The notes under the pieces were generated by a model. It did no database searches, was not told where the DNA came from, and saw only the letters and a program-made list of their open reading frames with translations. A program made the translations under genes and the position numbers. Positions 14,101 to 31,035 of a stretch of DNA of 64,000 nucleotides are shown piece after piece (the stretch's first letter is position 1; every line of letters begins with the position of its first letter). The stretch is from positions 682,001 to 746,000 of the forward strand of contig NW_026516216.1 of the NCBI RefSeq assembly GCF_025602895.1, read 5' to 3'. This stretch comes from Polychytrium aggregatum. Lineage: Eukaryota; Chytridiomycota; Chytridiomycetes; Polychytriales.

Positions 14101-14362
14101 TCCTGCATACATCCTCGGGCGAGAAGGTTTACAAGGACGGTTGATGGCCATTCTCGGCAAGCTGGCTCCCCTGACTGCCTCTCCATCACAGCTGATGGCG
14201 GAAGCAACTGAAAGCCATGTCCGTTGTGGCAGTCACTTGGTTTCGGAGTCGATTGCCGCGGTCGTTGGGTTCATGTGGATGGGCGGCGCCGACCCGGAGC
14301 GAAACGACTCTCTCTTCGCAATGCTGGACGAGTGCATATCCAGCAGCGTCGTGTCCGTCTAA
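5107..14362 (+). CDS. URB1: URB1/NPA1 nucleolar pre-ribosomal-associated protein 1
   Basis: A large HEAT-like scaffold of early pre-60S particles, needed for 25S/27S rRNA processing in the nucleolus. Exons: 5107-5191, 5286-5434, 5626-5886, 6121-6175, 6272-6405, 6533-6637, 6749-7080, 7209-7969, 8250-9677, 9899-11205, 11459-12190, 12273-12479, 12688-12792, 12915-14037 and 14124-14362. The phased total is about 2340 residues, like human URB1 (about 2270). Diagnostic blocks include KPVYRNLSSGK, the join FSLK-VLPKLLTVRK, DVRSLYVRFILAFLVHGD, HLFLMHICTKPGVG, and near the C-terminus PRLPFLPDVL, DVPMFYSLFYSHS and DYRIYKRRHVFDI. Fourteen introns are present; the 55-nt exon 6121-6175 is fixed by phase. 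The starts of the exons at 11459, 12273 and 14124 are the least certain, since other in-phase AG acceptors exist nearby. The gene converges with the IRC5-like gene. Confidence 0.93.
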
Positions 14363-14645
14363 ACGCCACAATGGCGCATGATGGATCGGAACACCACGAG
14401 ATGGCCTGGTGTGTCGCTAAATAGAAAGCGATATTCTCTGTCCCTGGGGTCGCCGCGTTTGATTCCCACAATATGAGCCAGAGCGCCATGCCTGAAACCG
14501 ATGTCTCGCGCTGTGGAAATTCGTGCTGGGACAACCCCTCGCCAATGCACCGTTGTCCGCCACGACAGCCTCAATCAAACGTATGCATCTCCTATGGCTA
14601 CGAGATCGTAGTCGATTCTGTATTGCCGTCGGCTGGCTTGCTGGC

Positions 14646-18696
<4,051 letters not shown>

Positions 18697-19131
18697 CAGA
18701 GGCGGGAGTCGCTGTTGATGGGAGAGAGAGCGGGCGGGACGAACTGCGCAACGATCGGGTGCGGGAAAACGGCGAGCCGCCAAAGCAGCGCAGTCGGCGG
18801 CTGATTGGGCGGGTGGCGCGAAAAGTATCCAGACGATGCACCAGCAGCCGGCCCTTGAGCCCATTGGATTTCCTGCACCAGCACCATCCGGAGGAGCCGC
18901 AGTTGTGCTGAAATCGCCAGCACCCATACACGATCTGCTGCAATAACACCCGCACTCACAAGGCACCAGTTCGCACGGCTCGCTCTCGCTGCTCTCGCTG
19001 CTCTCGGCTGAAATCGCGTCGAGACTCATCGGCATTTTCTCGTGAGGCACTTTTCGCGAGGCATTTCTCGTGAGGCTGCGACCTCGGCCCATTGTCCACA
19101 TCAAGCTATCGCGGTTATCACAAATATCGCC
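18697..19131. promoter_or_regulatory. Divergent promoter region, IRC5-like gene / WD40 gene
   Basis: A 435-base gap between outward-facing genes. It contains short direct repeats: TCTCGCTGC-like units at about 18982-19007 and TCTCGTGAGGC-like units at about 19037-19075. No known factor site was recognised. Confidence 0.5.
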
Positions 19132-21736
19132 ATGTCGACATCAAATCTCGGCTCGCGCGCGCTGTCAAACTCGTCTCTAAGCTCGCTTCCCAGCATGGGG
19201 GGCGTGTCTAACCGGCGAACGTCTGGGCCGTTCCCCTCAAGCGTAAGTGCGTTGATATCCTTTCTTGTATCGGAGGAAACGGCTCTCACACATATCACGT
19301 ACCTCATGCTTCCCTGCAACCGATCTCCTCAGACAACTATCAGCTCTGAGCTATCGCTATCAAAATCGCAGTTATCGAAACGCGGTACCATCGGCAGCGG
19401 CATGCTCTCCAAGTCTGAGCTCGCAGCACTCTCAAATGCGAGCCTTCGACAGTCGGGCAGCCTCCACTCGCTCTACATTGAGTCGAGCATGGCCGCCGAC
19501 TTGCTTTCCTCGGGCAGAAAGGGAGGGAAGCTTGGTATGTGTTGCATCAGCGCGTGTTCTGCAATGATGGTCCTGCTTGTTTGCTCCAAGACTCCAATGT
19601 CGGCCGCGACGCAGTGTGTGCCGTCGACAAAGCACTAAAACCCAATGATCGCGCAGGCTCACTCGGAAACCTCACCGGGCATACGGCTCCAAGGGAACCC
19701 CTTGTCACAGGCATGCTCAAACCGCGGTTTTCACTTAGGTGTGGCAGAAAGCCCCACGAATGCCAAGGCTGTCGCTGCTCTGTGCTGTGGGTCTGTGGGC
19801 TCGAGGGAATTCGTTGAACCAGAACCATGATGCATGAGATTCGCTAAGCTAGCCTCACCGGGGAATCAGAGTAGTATCGGAAACATCCAGGGGTTTGGTC
19901 TTGAGCACGACGGCAATCGTCGCATCCATCCTCCTCAGTCACCAACGTCTCGCTCTATCTCCAGAACGAGCGCCGAGATCTTCATCGCAAGATTTTCCCC
20001 CGACGAAGGCTCTTTGGCAGTCGGATACGGAGACGCCACGATTTCTGTGCGTTGGTCATTGGCAGCTCACTGTTGCCAAGGGAACTTGCTGGATGCCGAT
20101 CGTGAGCCATTGGGGGAGGACATGCCTCGACAGCGGCTTCTGATTCCCAGCCGATTGTCTCTCCAAGCAGGCGCGAATACTGACCTGCTACTATACATAC
20201 ATCCACCTCAGATTATATTGACGAGCTCAGGCTCTGTCATGCGAACACTGACTCCACCGGGCAACTATCTCAAGGCACCGTGCACGACGCTCTACTTTCG
20301 GCCGACCAACCCCTCCTACAAGAACCAGAACATTCTCGTGGCTGGGTGTAAAGTATTTCGAATGGCATAAGCTGTCGATATGGCATCAACACCTTCTCTC
20401 GCCAACATCCGAGACTGAGACACTGGGACGGCGGCTTTGATACATCTGGCACAGATTCGGAGGGAAAGATCATCTTCTGGCATTACACGACCGGTCAGAT
20501 TGTCAAAGTCGTTGACACCGGCGACGACCAAGTCAACTGCATCACATACTCGCTGGACGGGGCGAGGTTTGCGATGGGTGGCAGCGAGGGAACAGTGACT
20601 GTTTTCGATGGATTCACATCCCAAAAGGCAATGACTCTGACGCTTGGGTGAGTCGCCGTTCTCGATCGCCCATGCTGCAGTACGATGTGATGCGATGTGA
20701 CGAGATGTAATATCCCGGTCCAGCCTTGCTCTGCCTTCGCCTTGGCTGACTGGTCTCATTTTCTCTCTCAGACAAGTCAATGTGACTTCTGGCCACTCGA
20801 ATCGCATATTTTCAGTCCGATTTCATCCCAAAGAGCCCCACTCGATAATGAGCGCGGGGTGGGACAATACTGTCCAGGTATGTTCTGAGCGAACGAACAG
20901 CGGCGCCAGTCCTTCGCGGTTTGTGGCCTGGGGCTGGGTCATGCAGCGCTGCATTGAGACCGACAGATCCACAAACGATCCTGACGCTGGCTGCACCATT
21001 CAGATCTGGGATACTCGAATACAACGCTCCGTCCGCAGCATATATGGTCCGCATATCTGTGCCGACTCGATCGATTTTGACGACTCGGGAGACCGGATTC
21101 TCACGGGCTCGTACTCGAAGGAAAATCCGATCCAGGTGCGGCTGATGAGATGCATTTTCTGGTGTGCAATATCTAAGCTGACCTATGGGTGGACTGATCG
21201 TGGACTGATGGGTGGACTGATCGTGGACTGACAGATGACACGTCGCTCAGATATGGTCATGGAGTCAGGCACAGGTCACAGATACAATTCCGTGGTCAAT
21301 ACTGGAACTCAGCGAGCGAAAGCCGTGTCTGCTCTACGCAGCTCAGTTCAGCCACAGCCCGGAAAGCTCGATCCGCAACAGATTCGTACTGGCTGCTGGA
21401 GGCGGCGGGGCAAACGAAATGAGGATTTACGAGACACAATCGAAGAGGGTAAGTTCAAACCTCCTCTCTTTGCCACTGCACTACCGGTCAAGAAACTTGT
21501 CACGAGCCGCTCAGGGCTGCTGAAACGATGAGCTCCCGTGCCACAGCCAGCTTATACATGTTGTTTCAAATGAACCCACCCCACAGGCCGTGGCGATGGT
21601 TCAGAACTTGACCAGTCCCGTCTTTACCGCCGCGTTCAGCCCAACCGACCAAATGGTTGCTCTGGGCGGAGGCGCTAGCAAGACCATTTACGTCTACGAC
21701 ATGGAGTCACAGCTTCCAAAGGAATTTCTATATTGA
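19132..21736 (+). CDS. WD40-repeat protein, function unknown
   Basis: Ten exons keep phase throughout: 19132-19242, 19333-19534, 19657-19738, 19965-20046, 20212-20347, 20455-20647, 20772-20877, 21004-21135, 21251-21448 and 21587-21736, giving 463 residues. The first 130 residues are Ser-rich and low in complexity (SLSSLPS, SELSLSKSQLS). WD-type blades follow: ARFSPDEGSLAVGYGDATIS, ILVAGYSEGKIIFWHY, CITYSLDGARFAMGG, VRFHPKEPHSIMSAGWDNTV, DSIDFDDSGDRILTGS and AAFSPTDQMVALGGG. These make a seven-blade propeller likely, and each blade is roughly one exon. I recognise no orthologue by motif, so the partner is unknown. WD proteins usually act as docking scaffolds. Nothing suggests a membrane or secretory location. 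It ends with TGA at 21734-21736. Confidence 0.88.
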
Positions 21737-22485
21737 GTCTTGCTTGCGGACGGAGGTCGATGATGCTCTATGGAGCCGCTCTGATTTGGTCTTGGTCTGT
21801 TTGTTATGCGTCGACGCTGGGTGTGGGCGGCCGCGGGATGTCATATCACGACTCATTCAACGCTGTAGTCTTTTTGAGCGCCAGTGAGAGCTGCAGCAAA
21901 GCTGTCGGATGTCTCACATCGAATACACGGTTGTTTCGGATGCAAGCGAGACATTCGACCAGGCGCTTGGCTCGCTGAGTGTTGACAGTGATCTGGTTTT
22001 GGGCTGCAAGTACCAATAATCGTTCAGAGCACCGGGGTGACCCGCATTTTATCGAATCAGCTGCAAGTGCCACAATCTCACACACTCTGCTGAGGCCGTG
22101 GACCACCATTATCTGGATTCGTGCCAACTCAACAGAGTCAAGAGCATCGCCATCGGTAGGTTCCGGCTCCCAGCGGCTGCAGGAAACACGGTGTCGACAA
22201 ATATGCATATGCCAATGCAGCCCGTGCAGCCAGTGCAGCCCGTGCAGCCAGGGACAATCAGGGACAATCAGCTCCCATAGTCACAAGTGTCTTCCACTCC
22301 GCACCCAAACTCGTCCAAGTACTGGTCATGAATAACTCGCGGTGTCAGAGATGACTGTAAGGGGTCAGTGGGAGCCCGTGGCGGCCGAGTGATGCCCGAA
22401 AGCAGTAAAGCGCGACGATCTGAGTGAGAAGGAAGTTTGTCTTGGAGGAACTGTATTTTGACAACATCGGTTCACGGATTCACAA
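21737..22485. other. Convergent intergenic region, WD40 gene / LRR gene
   Basis: This is 3'-flanking DNA of two converging genes. It holds a short run of alternating GTGCAGCCC/GTGCAGCCA units at about 22216-22252 and nothing that reads as a gene. Confidence 0.5.
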
Positions 22486-24129
22486 CTACTCGGAATACAA
22501 CGCGACCTCAAGGCCAGGGCAAGACTCTGTTGTTCGCGCAAGCCACGCAGCTCCATCGACCGTCTTGACGAGCGACTGACTCAGCATTAAGCGCTGAAGA
22601 CTTGGAAAGACTGCGGTGTCGAGTGCCTGCAAGGACACGAGCGATGGCGGAAGGGCAAGCGCCAGGAGAGCGGGGAAATCCTGCGGGAGGCCTGCGACAG
22701 TCTTCAGCATCTTGCATTTGGACATGTTCAGATCAAGAAGTGATGGAAGATATACAGTCATGCCTTGTAAACTCTCGAGGTTGGCCGAAAGCTCCAGTCG
22801 CCGGAGTTCAGGGAGGGCTTCAGGCAGACCGACCAGGTTCTTGAGATGAACGGAAGCCTTCAGATTGAGATTCTCGAGCGAGTCCAGGGTTGCAGGAAGA
22901 CCTTGCAGGCTGGTGAGCCTCCAAGGAGTACTCAGCATGCGCAGATTGGGTAGGTTCTGCGACATGCCCTTCAGGGAAGTAAGTTTGCCGGTGTCCATGT
23001 CGAGAAAGATCAAGTCCATGGATTCGGGCATTCCCTCCAGGCTTTCAAGCGAAGAAGGGACGACGAGACCTCCCAGTTGCGGCAATGTGCTGGGCCAGCT
23101 TGCAAATGTGGTGATGTGCTGGCAAGACGACATGTCGATCACGTTGAATGAGTTGGTGAACTGACCGAGCTCGACGAGGCTTTCCAGCGACGGAGGCAGA
23201 ATGAGGGTGCTCCAGTTTGCCATGGTCGAAAGCCCCGCCAGGGATTTGAGTCGCCAGCAATCAGACAGGTCGAGCCTGTGCAGCGGCGGTAACGCCGCCT
23301 CGATCCCGTCGAGGCTTTCCAGGGATTGCGGCGGGCTGAACTCGCGCAGACTCGGCATGCTGGGGATGCATGTCCAGTCCCAGTACTGAGTAAACGATCC
23401 CGAGTTGAAGACCCGCAGCCGCTCGACCTGAGGGAGCTCGGCGGGCCAGCCCGAAAGCGAGGCAAAGGTGCAGTCGTATAAGCACAGATTTCGCTTGCCC
23501 AGCGTGACGAGCTGGAAGAGTTCGTGCGGCAGCAGCCGGAAGAACTGGTGGTTGTAAAAGAGAGGGTGCTGGCGAAACCGGATGATAACCACCCTCGAGC
23601 TGGCGGTTTGACTTCTGGCCTGCAGGATGCGCGCGCTGTCGAGAAGCTGGAACCGCTCTTGGTCCGACATCGAGCTTGGATATACCCGCTTCTGCCATAT
23701 CAGCCACTCTTGATCATGAGAGCCTGGCCAGAGCTTGTTGCGGCCGTGGCAGTATCTCAGGACCCGCAACCAGAGCACCTTGCATCGGCAGAGCCCCCAC
23801 CAGAGCCCAAACTCGATCTGGTGGATGGCCAGCGATCGGGGATAGAGCGGGTCGGGGCGGCTGCAGTAGCAATACAGCCCGCGAAGAACGACCAACACAT
23901 TCACAGCGGGATGCACGTCCTTGAAGAAGCCCGAAGGGAGGCCCAGCAGCCGAACCAGGACGGAGTACCATGTTCTCGGACGATGGAGGATGGCTCTGGC
24001 TTGCTGGCTCGTTCGAAGAAGCCGGGTAAAGGTCGGCAGATCAAGAGCGCCGATGAAGGCGGTGTTTGAGAGCACAATGGGGAGGATATCATGGTTGAGA
24101 AGCGCAGATTCAGGGTGTTGGCCGAGCAT
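22486..24129 (-). CDS. F-box-like, leucine-rich-repeat protein
   Basis: A single long exon of 547 residues from ATG 24129; the reading frame stays open slightly further upstream but has no ATG there. Residues about 10-60 (ILPIVLSNTAFIGALDLPTF...) resemble an F-box helix bundle. After a Trp/Cys-rich linker, the region from about residue 235 to the end is LRR, with recurrent units such as LPQVERLRVF, SLESLDGI, LHRLDLSDC, SLESLEGMPE, LTSLQGLP, LRRLELS and LLDLNMSKC at a period near 23 residues. The pattern PxSLESLxG recurs at least five times, pointing to recent internal duplication. F-box/LRR proteins generally select substrates for SCF ubiquitin ligases; that role is inference here because the F-box match is weak. 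Intronless, unlike most neighbours. Confidence 0.82.
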   Translation of the reverse strand: MLGQHPESALLNHDILPIVLSNTAFIGALDLPTFTRLLRTSQQARAILHRPRTWYSVLVRLLGLPSGFFKDVHPAVNVLVVLRGLYCYCSRPDPLYPRSLAIHQIEFGLWWGLCRCKVLWLRVLRYCHGRNKLWPGSHDQEWLIWQKRVYPSSMSDQERFQLLDSARILQARSQTASSRVVIIRFRQHPLFYNHQFFRLLPHELFQLVTLGKRNLCLYDCTFASLSGWPAELPQVERLRVFNSGSFTQYWDWTCIPSMPSLREFSPPQSLESLDGIEAALPPLHRLDLSDCWRLKSLAGLSTMANWSTLILPPSLESLVELGQFTNSFNVIDMSSCQHITTFASWPSTLPQLGGLVVPSSLESLEGMPESMDLIFLDMDTGKLTSLKGMSQNLPNLRMLSTPWRLTSLQGLPATLDSLENLNLKASVHLKNLVGLPEALPELRRLELSANLESLQGMTVYLPSLLDLNMSKCKMLKTVAGLPQDFPALLALALPPSLVSLQALDTAVFPSLQRLMLSQSLVKTVDGAAWLARTTESCPGLEVALYSE

Positions 24130-24875
24130 TGGCGGCGGTTCGCTCGAGCGGTCTTGGTTGGGTCTGCGAAGGGTATGCACGGTGAAGGAGGCACCTGAGA
24201 GAGATGGACGCCGAGACGAATAGCCGGGGATGCCCTGAAGAGAAAGCCGAGAGAATGCCGAGAGAAAGCCGAGCGGGTCAGTCGATGGCCGCCCACGCGA
24301 TATTCCATGAGCCGTCTCGGGGTCCTCTCGGACAACGAGAGGGAGGGCGAGAGAGAGAACCCTTGTCGTTGCTGGCCCAACATGCCCACGCCGACATCAT
24401 GGAATGGCTGCATTGTCGTCCACATATGGTACTCGGCGAGGTGACGGCACACTGGCACGACGGCAGCATCCGCCTCGGAGGGCAGCTGCACGGGTCTCAC
24501 TTCTGGTCGCAGCACGAGCAAGGACCGAGAGCGTGGGGGTTCTCGGCGGTTGGTCATGAGGGACATTTGACTTTCGGAGCTTGTTCGTCTGCAGGCCTCG
24601 TCGCTTTGCCCCCCAGCACCAGCACCCGCACCAGCACCAGCACCAGCACCAGCACCAGCACCAGCACCAGCACCAGCACCAGCACCAGCACCAGCACCAG
24701 CACCAGCACCAGCACCAGCACCAGCACCAGCACCAGCACCAGCACCAGCACCAGCACCAGCACCAGCACCAGCACCAGCACCAGCACCAGCACCAGCACC
24801 AGCACCAGCACCAGCACCAGCACCAGCACCAGCACCAGCACCAGCACCAGCACCAGCACCAGCACCAGCACCAAC
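24130..24875. promoter_or_regulatory. Divergent promoter region containing a hexanucleotide array
   Basis: This lies between the start codons of the LRR gene (-) and the dioxygenase gene (+). Its right third is a CACCAG array (24610-24873) running up to the dioxygenase ATG, so that gene's 5' UTR is very probably repeat sequence. The left part is unique, with no named motif. Confidence 0.55.
24610..24873. repeat. CACCAG hexanucleotide microsatellite, about 40 copies
   Basis: From 24631 on, the CACCAG unit repeats without interruption for roughly 240 bases; the first 20 bases contain one variant unit. Neither strand contains a stop, so all six frames are open (His-Gln, Thr-Ser, Pro-Ala and, on the minus strand, Ala-Gly, Leu-Val, Cys-Trp). 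Those open frames are artefacts. It ends two bases before the start codon at 24876. Confidence 0.97.
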
Positions 24876-26862
<1,987 letters not shown>

Positions 26863-27218
26863 GGAATGGAATCGGCAGGATATATTCTTGGGTATGAGCG
26901 GGCGACAAGAACAGTGATTGTCCTTCCAAGATATGCCCACCCGTCACTACCTCGAGGTCAACTGTCTGAGGAGGGGGGATTACAGAGCAAAGCACAAATA
27001 AAAAAGCTGGGGGGGGGGACTATATCGAATCATTGTAGTCGAATCATTGTAGTCGAATCATTGTAGTCGACTCATTGTAGTAGAATCATTGCAGTAGAAT
27101 CATTGCAGTTGGAATAAATACTAACACGACTTGAGAACGGTCTCGATCTCCGCTCAAGATAGCGTCCGCTTCAAGTCACAGCCAAAAGGATGGGAGAGAG
27201 CGGGGTGGTCGGCTGTGC
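26863..27218. other. Convergent intergenic region with 14-base tandem repeat
   Basis: 3'-flanking DNA of the dioxygenase and the STVELLG-repeat g gene. AATAAA-like signals occur near 26997 and 27112. A 14-base array occupies 27025-27108. No gene seen. Confidence 0.6.
27025..27108. repeat. 14-base tandem repeat, six copies
   Basis: Six copies of a TCGAATCATTGTAG-type unit; the last three carry one or two substitutions each, so the array has begun to decay from one end. Confidence 0.9.
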
Positions 27219-29690
27219 TCACATCACCGCACACTGGCTCTTGTCCTCGCCGAGGGACGGTGGACCACTGAGGGGAATGGGGAGGGTCTTGGATGTGTCG
27301 TTCGAAAGGTCGTCTCCGGAGCTCTCCAGCCCGTCGACCGAGTCCATATACGTGCTCAGCTGCGTAAGAGTCGCATCATCCCGCAGGAGCGGAGTCACCC
27401 GCGACGAGTTCAGCGGCTGCCGAAACTTGGAGAGTCCGATCGAGTACAGGTTGGCCCACCAGACCTTGGATGGCGATTCGTATGTCTTTCCGGCATCGAC
27501 ACCGCCATGTCTATCTTTTGAAACAGCAGAGCCAGCGGAAGGACTCTTGGGGGGCTTGGGCTCAAGTGACAAAAGCGAGGCACCGGCTTGAGGGTAGCTG
27601 AACTGGCTCCCGTAGGACTGATAAGCGGGGCCAAGCAGCTCGATCGTCGACATGCCCAGCGCCAAGCGACCCAGACTGGGATTCGGACTGGGGGCGGATG
27701 CAGCCGGGGCGGCTTTGAGGTTCACTTCGCTTGAGATGATGTCGACGATGCTCTCCTCGCTGCCGCGTAGCTGCGAGGACTGGTCGCCAAGTGCCAGGGC
27801 GCTGTCGTGGACACTGTCCGCGACTCCACTCACGGCTGGAGCCTCGGCGGCCGCTCCGAGAGCCAGCAGAGGGAACTGGCCTGGTTGAGGATAGGAGAAC
27901 GAGTTTCCGTAGCTTTGGTAGTGCGAACCAAGGAGCTCGATGGTGGACAGATCGAGGATCTTGGAGTGTGGGTTGGCAGGCTCATCTGGCATCGCTTGGA
28001 CAGGATAGGTATCCGAGTGGATACTCGGCGGCAGTGTGGCGCCAGGGCCACTGACGGGGGCAGCCTCAGGTGCAACCAGAGCGGCCTCATCACCCAGAGC
28101 GCGGTCGAGATTGAGAATGCTTTCAGAGGTGGCGGCCTTGGGATAGGCAAAGGAGCTGTTGGTGGAGCGATAGGCCGCACCCAGGAGCTCGACGGTCGAG
28201 ATGTTGAGCAGCTGGGACGGGTTCAGATCCGAATCGGGGCTTTTGAGCAAATTGCTGTGCTCGAAGGATGGCGCGGTGGACAAATCGAGCTCTCTGTCGG
28301 GCTCTTCGATGGCCACATGGACAGTTGGTCGCTCTGGGGCGGCCTCGACAGTCGAATCAAGCACCTCGACATCGCCGAGCTGATCGATCGAAAGCAGCGA
28401 GTGCGAACCGTGTTGGGGATAGGTATAGGTCGATCCGTAGGACTGGTAGGCAGCTCCAAGAAGCTCGACCGTAGAGAGGTTGCGGATGAGCGATTCGTTG
28501 GCAAGGAGGCTTGGAGAGGACGCCGAGACAAGCTCGGATGATGAGGGCAGAGAAGACCGAGGCTCACAAAGCGAAGGCTCGCCGTGTTCGTTGCTGAGAT
28601 CGCGGGGAGCGAGATTGTGCGATGGAGTAGCATCGCAAGCGAGTTCGGTGGCATCGGGCTGGTCAGGAGACATGGCTCCCAGGCTCAGGCTCAGGTCCAG
28701 GTCGAGGCTCAACAACGGGAGGCTTCCGGGCTGGGGATACGAGAATTGGTTGCCGTAGGATTGGTAGGATTTTCCCAAAAGCTCAACCGTCGACAAGTCA
28801 CAGACCCGGGAGACGACAGCCACGGTTGAGTCGTCGGCGAGCTCTTCCGACTCTGAATCGGGTTTGGAATCGATGTCGAGGCTCAAGTCCAGGAGCGAGA
28901 GCGTGCCCGGGTTGGGATAGGCAAACGAGCCGCCGAAGCTCTGGTAGGCCGGTCCCATCAGCTCAACGGTAGAGATGCCGTCCAGCCGCGAGAGCTGTGC
29001 AGGATGCATGGCGACAGCAGCAAGGCCATCGACAGGCTCGGTCGGAGCGGCAGGCGTGGGAACAGGACTGGATACCGCCGAGGAGGCGGACGAGCAGGAC
29101 ATCGAGACAGGATGGGCAGGTTTGGAAACGTCCTGCAGACCGAGAAGAGAAATCGAGTCGCTGGCTCGGGGATACGCGAAGCTGTCGCTCCGGAAGCCAC
29201 CGCCGAGCAGCTCGGCAGTCGAGAGGCCGACCAGGATCGAGGGAGGGAGATCCGAGACCGAAGCCTCGCCATCGAGAGGCTCGAGCAAATCGGATGGCTC
29301 GGTCTCGGAGCAGGCAACCGAAGGAGCAGACTCGACAAGATCGGAGCTGCAGAGGGTCTCGCTGGAAAGGTTCTGGGCAACGGCGACTGGGTGCTTGTTG
29401 CTGTCGGGCAGGAGAGGGGGAGACGAAGGCTTGGCCAGGATTTGGAGAGCATCATCCACCATCGAGACATCGGAGACACGCAGCGAGAGCTCGCTGCTGC
29501 CGACAGCGGCACCATCGGCCTCGTCGGCTTGGTCAAGATCGAGCAGCGACATGCCGGACTGGGGGTAAGAGTACTGGTTTCCGTAAGACTGGTACGCGGA
29601 GCCCAGCAGCTCGACAGTCGAAATCTGGGCCAGCACAGTTTCGTGGGACTCGGCGATGGCCCCAGAGTCATGGCGAGCGGATGGGTCCAT
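27219..29690 (-). CDS. Novel 823-residue repeat protein with eight STVELLG motifs and CAAX box
   Basis: An intronless frame of 823 residues from ATG 29690, which has a strong ACCATGG context; the frame stays open 58 codons upstream. I recognise no family. Eight copies of a motif of about 30 residues occur at 23-52, 157-185, 239-269, 299-330, 405-436, 497-529, 581-612 and 680-710. Each has a (L/I)STVELLG core, then YQSYG, then a YPQPG-like turn, then LLxLD. They are separated by 50-100 residues of acidic, Ser/Pro-rich, probably disordered linker. A different C-terminal segment (about 741-760, KVWWANLYSIGLSKF) is aromatic and basic. The protein ends CAVM, a CAAX box of the farnesyl type, so membrane tethering by prenylation is predicted. 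No signal peptide or membrane helix. The regular motif spacing suggests a multivalent scaffold; that is inference. Confidence 0.85.
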   Translation of the reverse strand: MDPSARHDSGAIAESHETVLAQISTVELLGSAYQSYGNQYSYPQSGMSLLDLDQADEADGAAVGSSELSLRVSDVSMVDDALQILAKPSSPPLLPDSNKHPVAVAQNLSSETLCSSDLVESAPSVACSETEPSDLLEPLDGEASVSDLPPSILVGLSTAELLGGGFRSDSFAYPRASDSISLLGLQDVSKPAHPVSMSCSSASSAVSSPVPTPAAPTEPVDGLAAVAMHPAQLSRLDGISTVELMGPAYQSFGGSFAYPNPGTLSLLDLSLDIDSKPDSESEELADDSTVAVVSRVCDLSTVELLGKSYQSYGNQFSYPQPGSLPLLSLDLDLSLSLGAMSPDQPDATELACDATPSHNLAPRDLSNEHGEPSLCEPRSSLPSSSELVSASSPSLLANESLIRNLSTVELLGAAYQSYGSTYTYPQHGSHSLLSIDQLGDVEVLDSTVEAAPERPTVHVAIEEPDRELDLSTAPSFEHSNLLKSPDSDLNPSQLLNISTVELLGAAYRSTNSSFAYPKAATSESILNLDRALGDEAALVAPEAAPVSGPGATLPPSIHSDTYPVQAMPDEPANPHSKILDLSTIELLGSHYQSYGNSFSYPQPGQFPLLALGAAAEAPAVSGVADSVHDSALALGDQSSQLRGSEESIVDIISSEVNLKAAPAASAPSPNPSLGRLALGMSTIELLGPAYQSYGSQFSYPQAGASLLSLEPKPPKSPSAGSAVSKDRHGGVDAGKTYESPSKVWWANLYSIGLSKFRQPLNSSRVTPLLRDDATLTQLSTYMDSVDGLESSGDDLSNDTSKTLPIPLSGPPSLGEDKSQCAVM

Positions 29691-31035
29691 GGTACTGGTG
29701 AGAGTTGTATCGACCAACGGGGGAGTTGGATGGAATCGGGTGGGGGGGGAGGGCTGGAATGGCGATTGGATTCGGGCAGATGGTGAGACGCCGACAGAGG
29801 CAGCGAGGCCAGGCCAGACGCGAGACGCAGATGCTCCCGATAGAAGGCAGCTGACGACGGGCAATAAAGCAGCGAGCGGCCAAGGGACGTACCAGATTCG
29901 AGCAGGACGTTGAGGAACGGCGAGCAGACGAGGGACGAGGCCGCGAAGGAAGGCTTATGAGTCGGCAGGCAGGCCACGAAAGAGGAAAGGGGCGGGTCAG
30001 CGGGCGAGAGGGCGCCCAGGGACAAGGTCGCTCCGCTCACAAGAGCTCTGCAGCGAATGTGTCGCGCGTGCAGGCCCTCTTCTTGTGGCGGACGGGGCCA
30101 GGCGCGGAGCGACGGCGCGCGAGCGGGTCTCTCATGAACATGCGATGTTGGTTTCAGAGGGCGCTGGTTCGCGAGGACGCTTGCTGGTCTCAGGAGAGCC
30201 GAGCAGGCAAAGGTGGTCGTCGCGGACAACGCCTCGGAACAACGGCTGCAGGCAGCTCGAACGTTGCCCCGTTGACTGCGATGTGCATTCGACGCTGAGC
30301 ATTCGACGCTGCGCTTGGCACTGTGCGTTCGACGGTGCTGCACAGCCACAGCCGACAAAGCCGTGCAGAGCACAGGGGCAATCGACAGCACAACGCACGC
30401 AAATGCCGTGTAAACAATATCGCTTTGCCGCGCACAAGCACATACACCACACACGCGATCCGTCGCACACGCACACCATATCAGGCTGGCCAAGGTCGAT
30501 TTTGGGCGCTCAGCAGCGCACATGGCCATGCCATGGCCGGTGACTGGCGCTCCCATTGGCCAGCCATTGGCCAGCGGGTGAGGCACCGCGCGTCACGGCC
30601 ATGCCATGGCCCTGGTCATCATGGTCATGCAAAACAGTGTATTGCTTTGGTTAGAACATTTTGTATTGGGAGTCAAAAATGCCGATGGCGGGGAGGGCAT
30701 GCAGTTGAGAGAGGGCGTGGGATTTAAGGTAATAAATACGGGTTGGAGGCGATAGACACTCGCGGGGGGGGGAGCAAGAAAATACAAACAGCTTCTGCGC
30801 CTCACGATCAACGCAAGTGGATAGGGGAGCCCTATCGCAGCGGGAGAGAAGCAGTTCGCGAGCTATCGCCAAGTGCATATGGCGGCGTGGGGGGGGGGAG
30901 AGTTCGCTACAATAAATACGAGTCGCAGTGCCTGCACGAGTCGATGCATACCGAGCCAACAGAACCGGTCTGTCGCCAGGTTCCCAGGGGCCAGGCCATA
31001 TGCTGGCGCAACTGGGGGGGGGGACCCGGAAGCGA
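29691..31035. other. Intergenic region upstream of the STVELLG-repeat gene
   Basis: This contains the promoter of the repeat-protein gene and the 3' flank of the next minus-strand gene. Short G and GGGGGG runs near 30773, 30888 and 31014 and CCATGGCC palindromes near 30522-30610 are visible. Open frames here have Arg/Ser/Pro-biased composition and no recognisable motif, so no gene is called. Confidence 0.5.

Noticed and set aside
28958-30586. 542-codon minus-strand frame overlapping the repeat protein
   Set aside because: It is the shadow of the STVELLG-repeat gene in another frame; the eight-fold repeat and CAAX end are only meaningful in the chosen frame.
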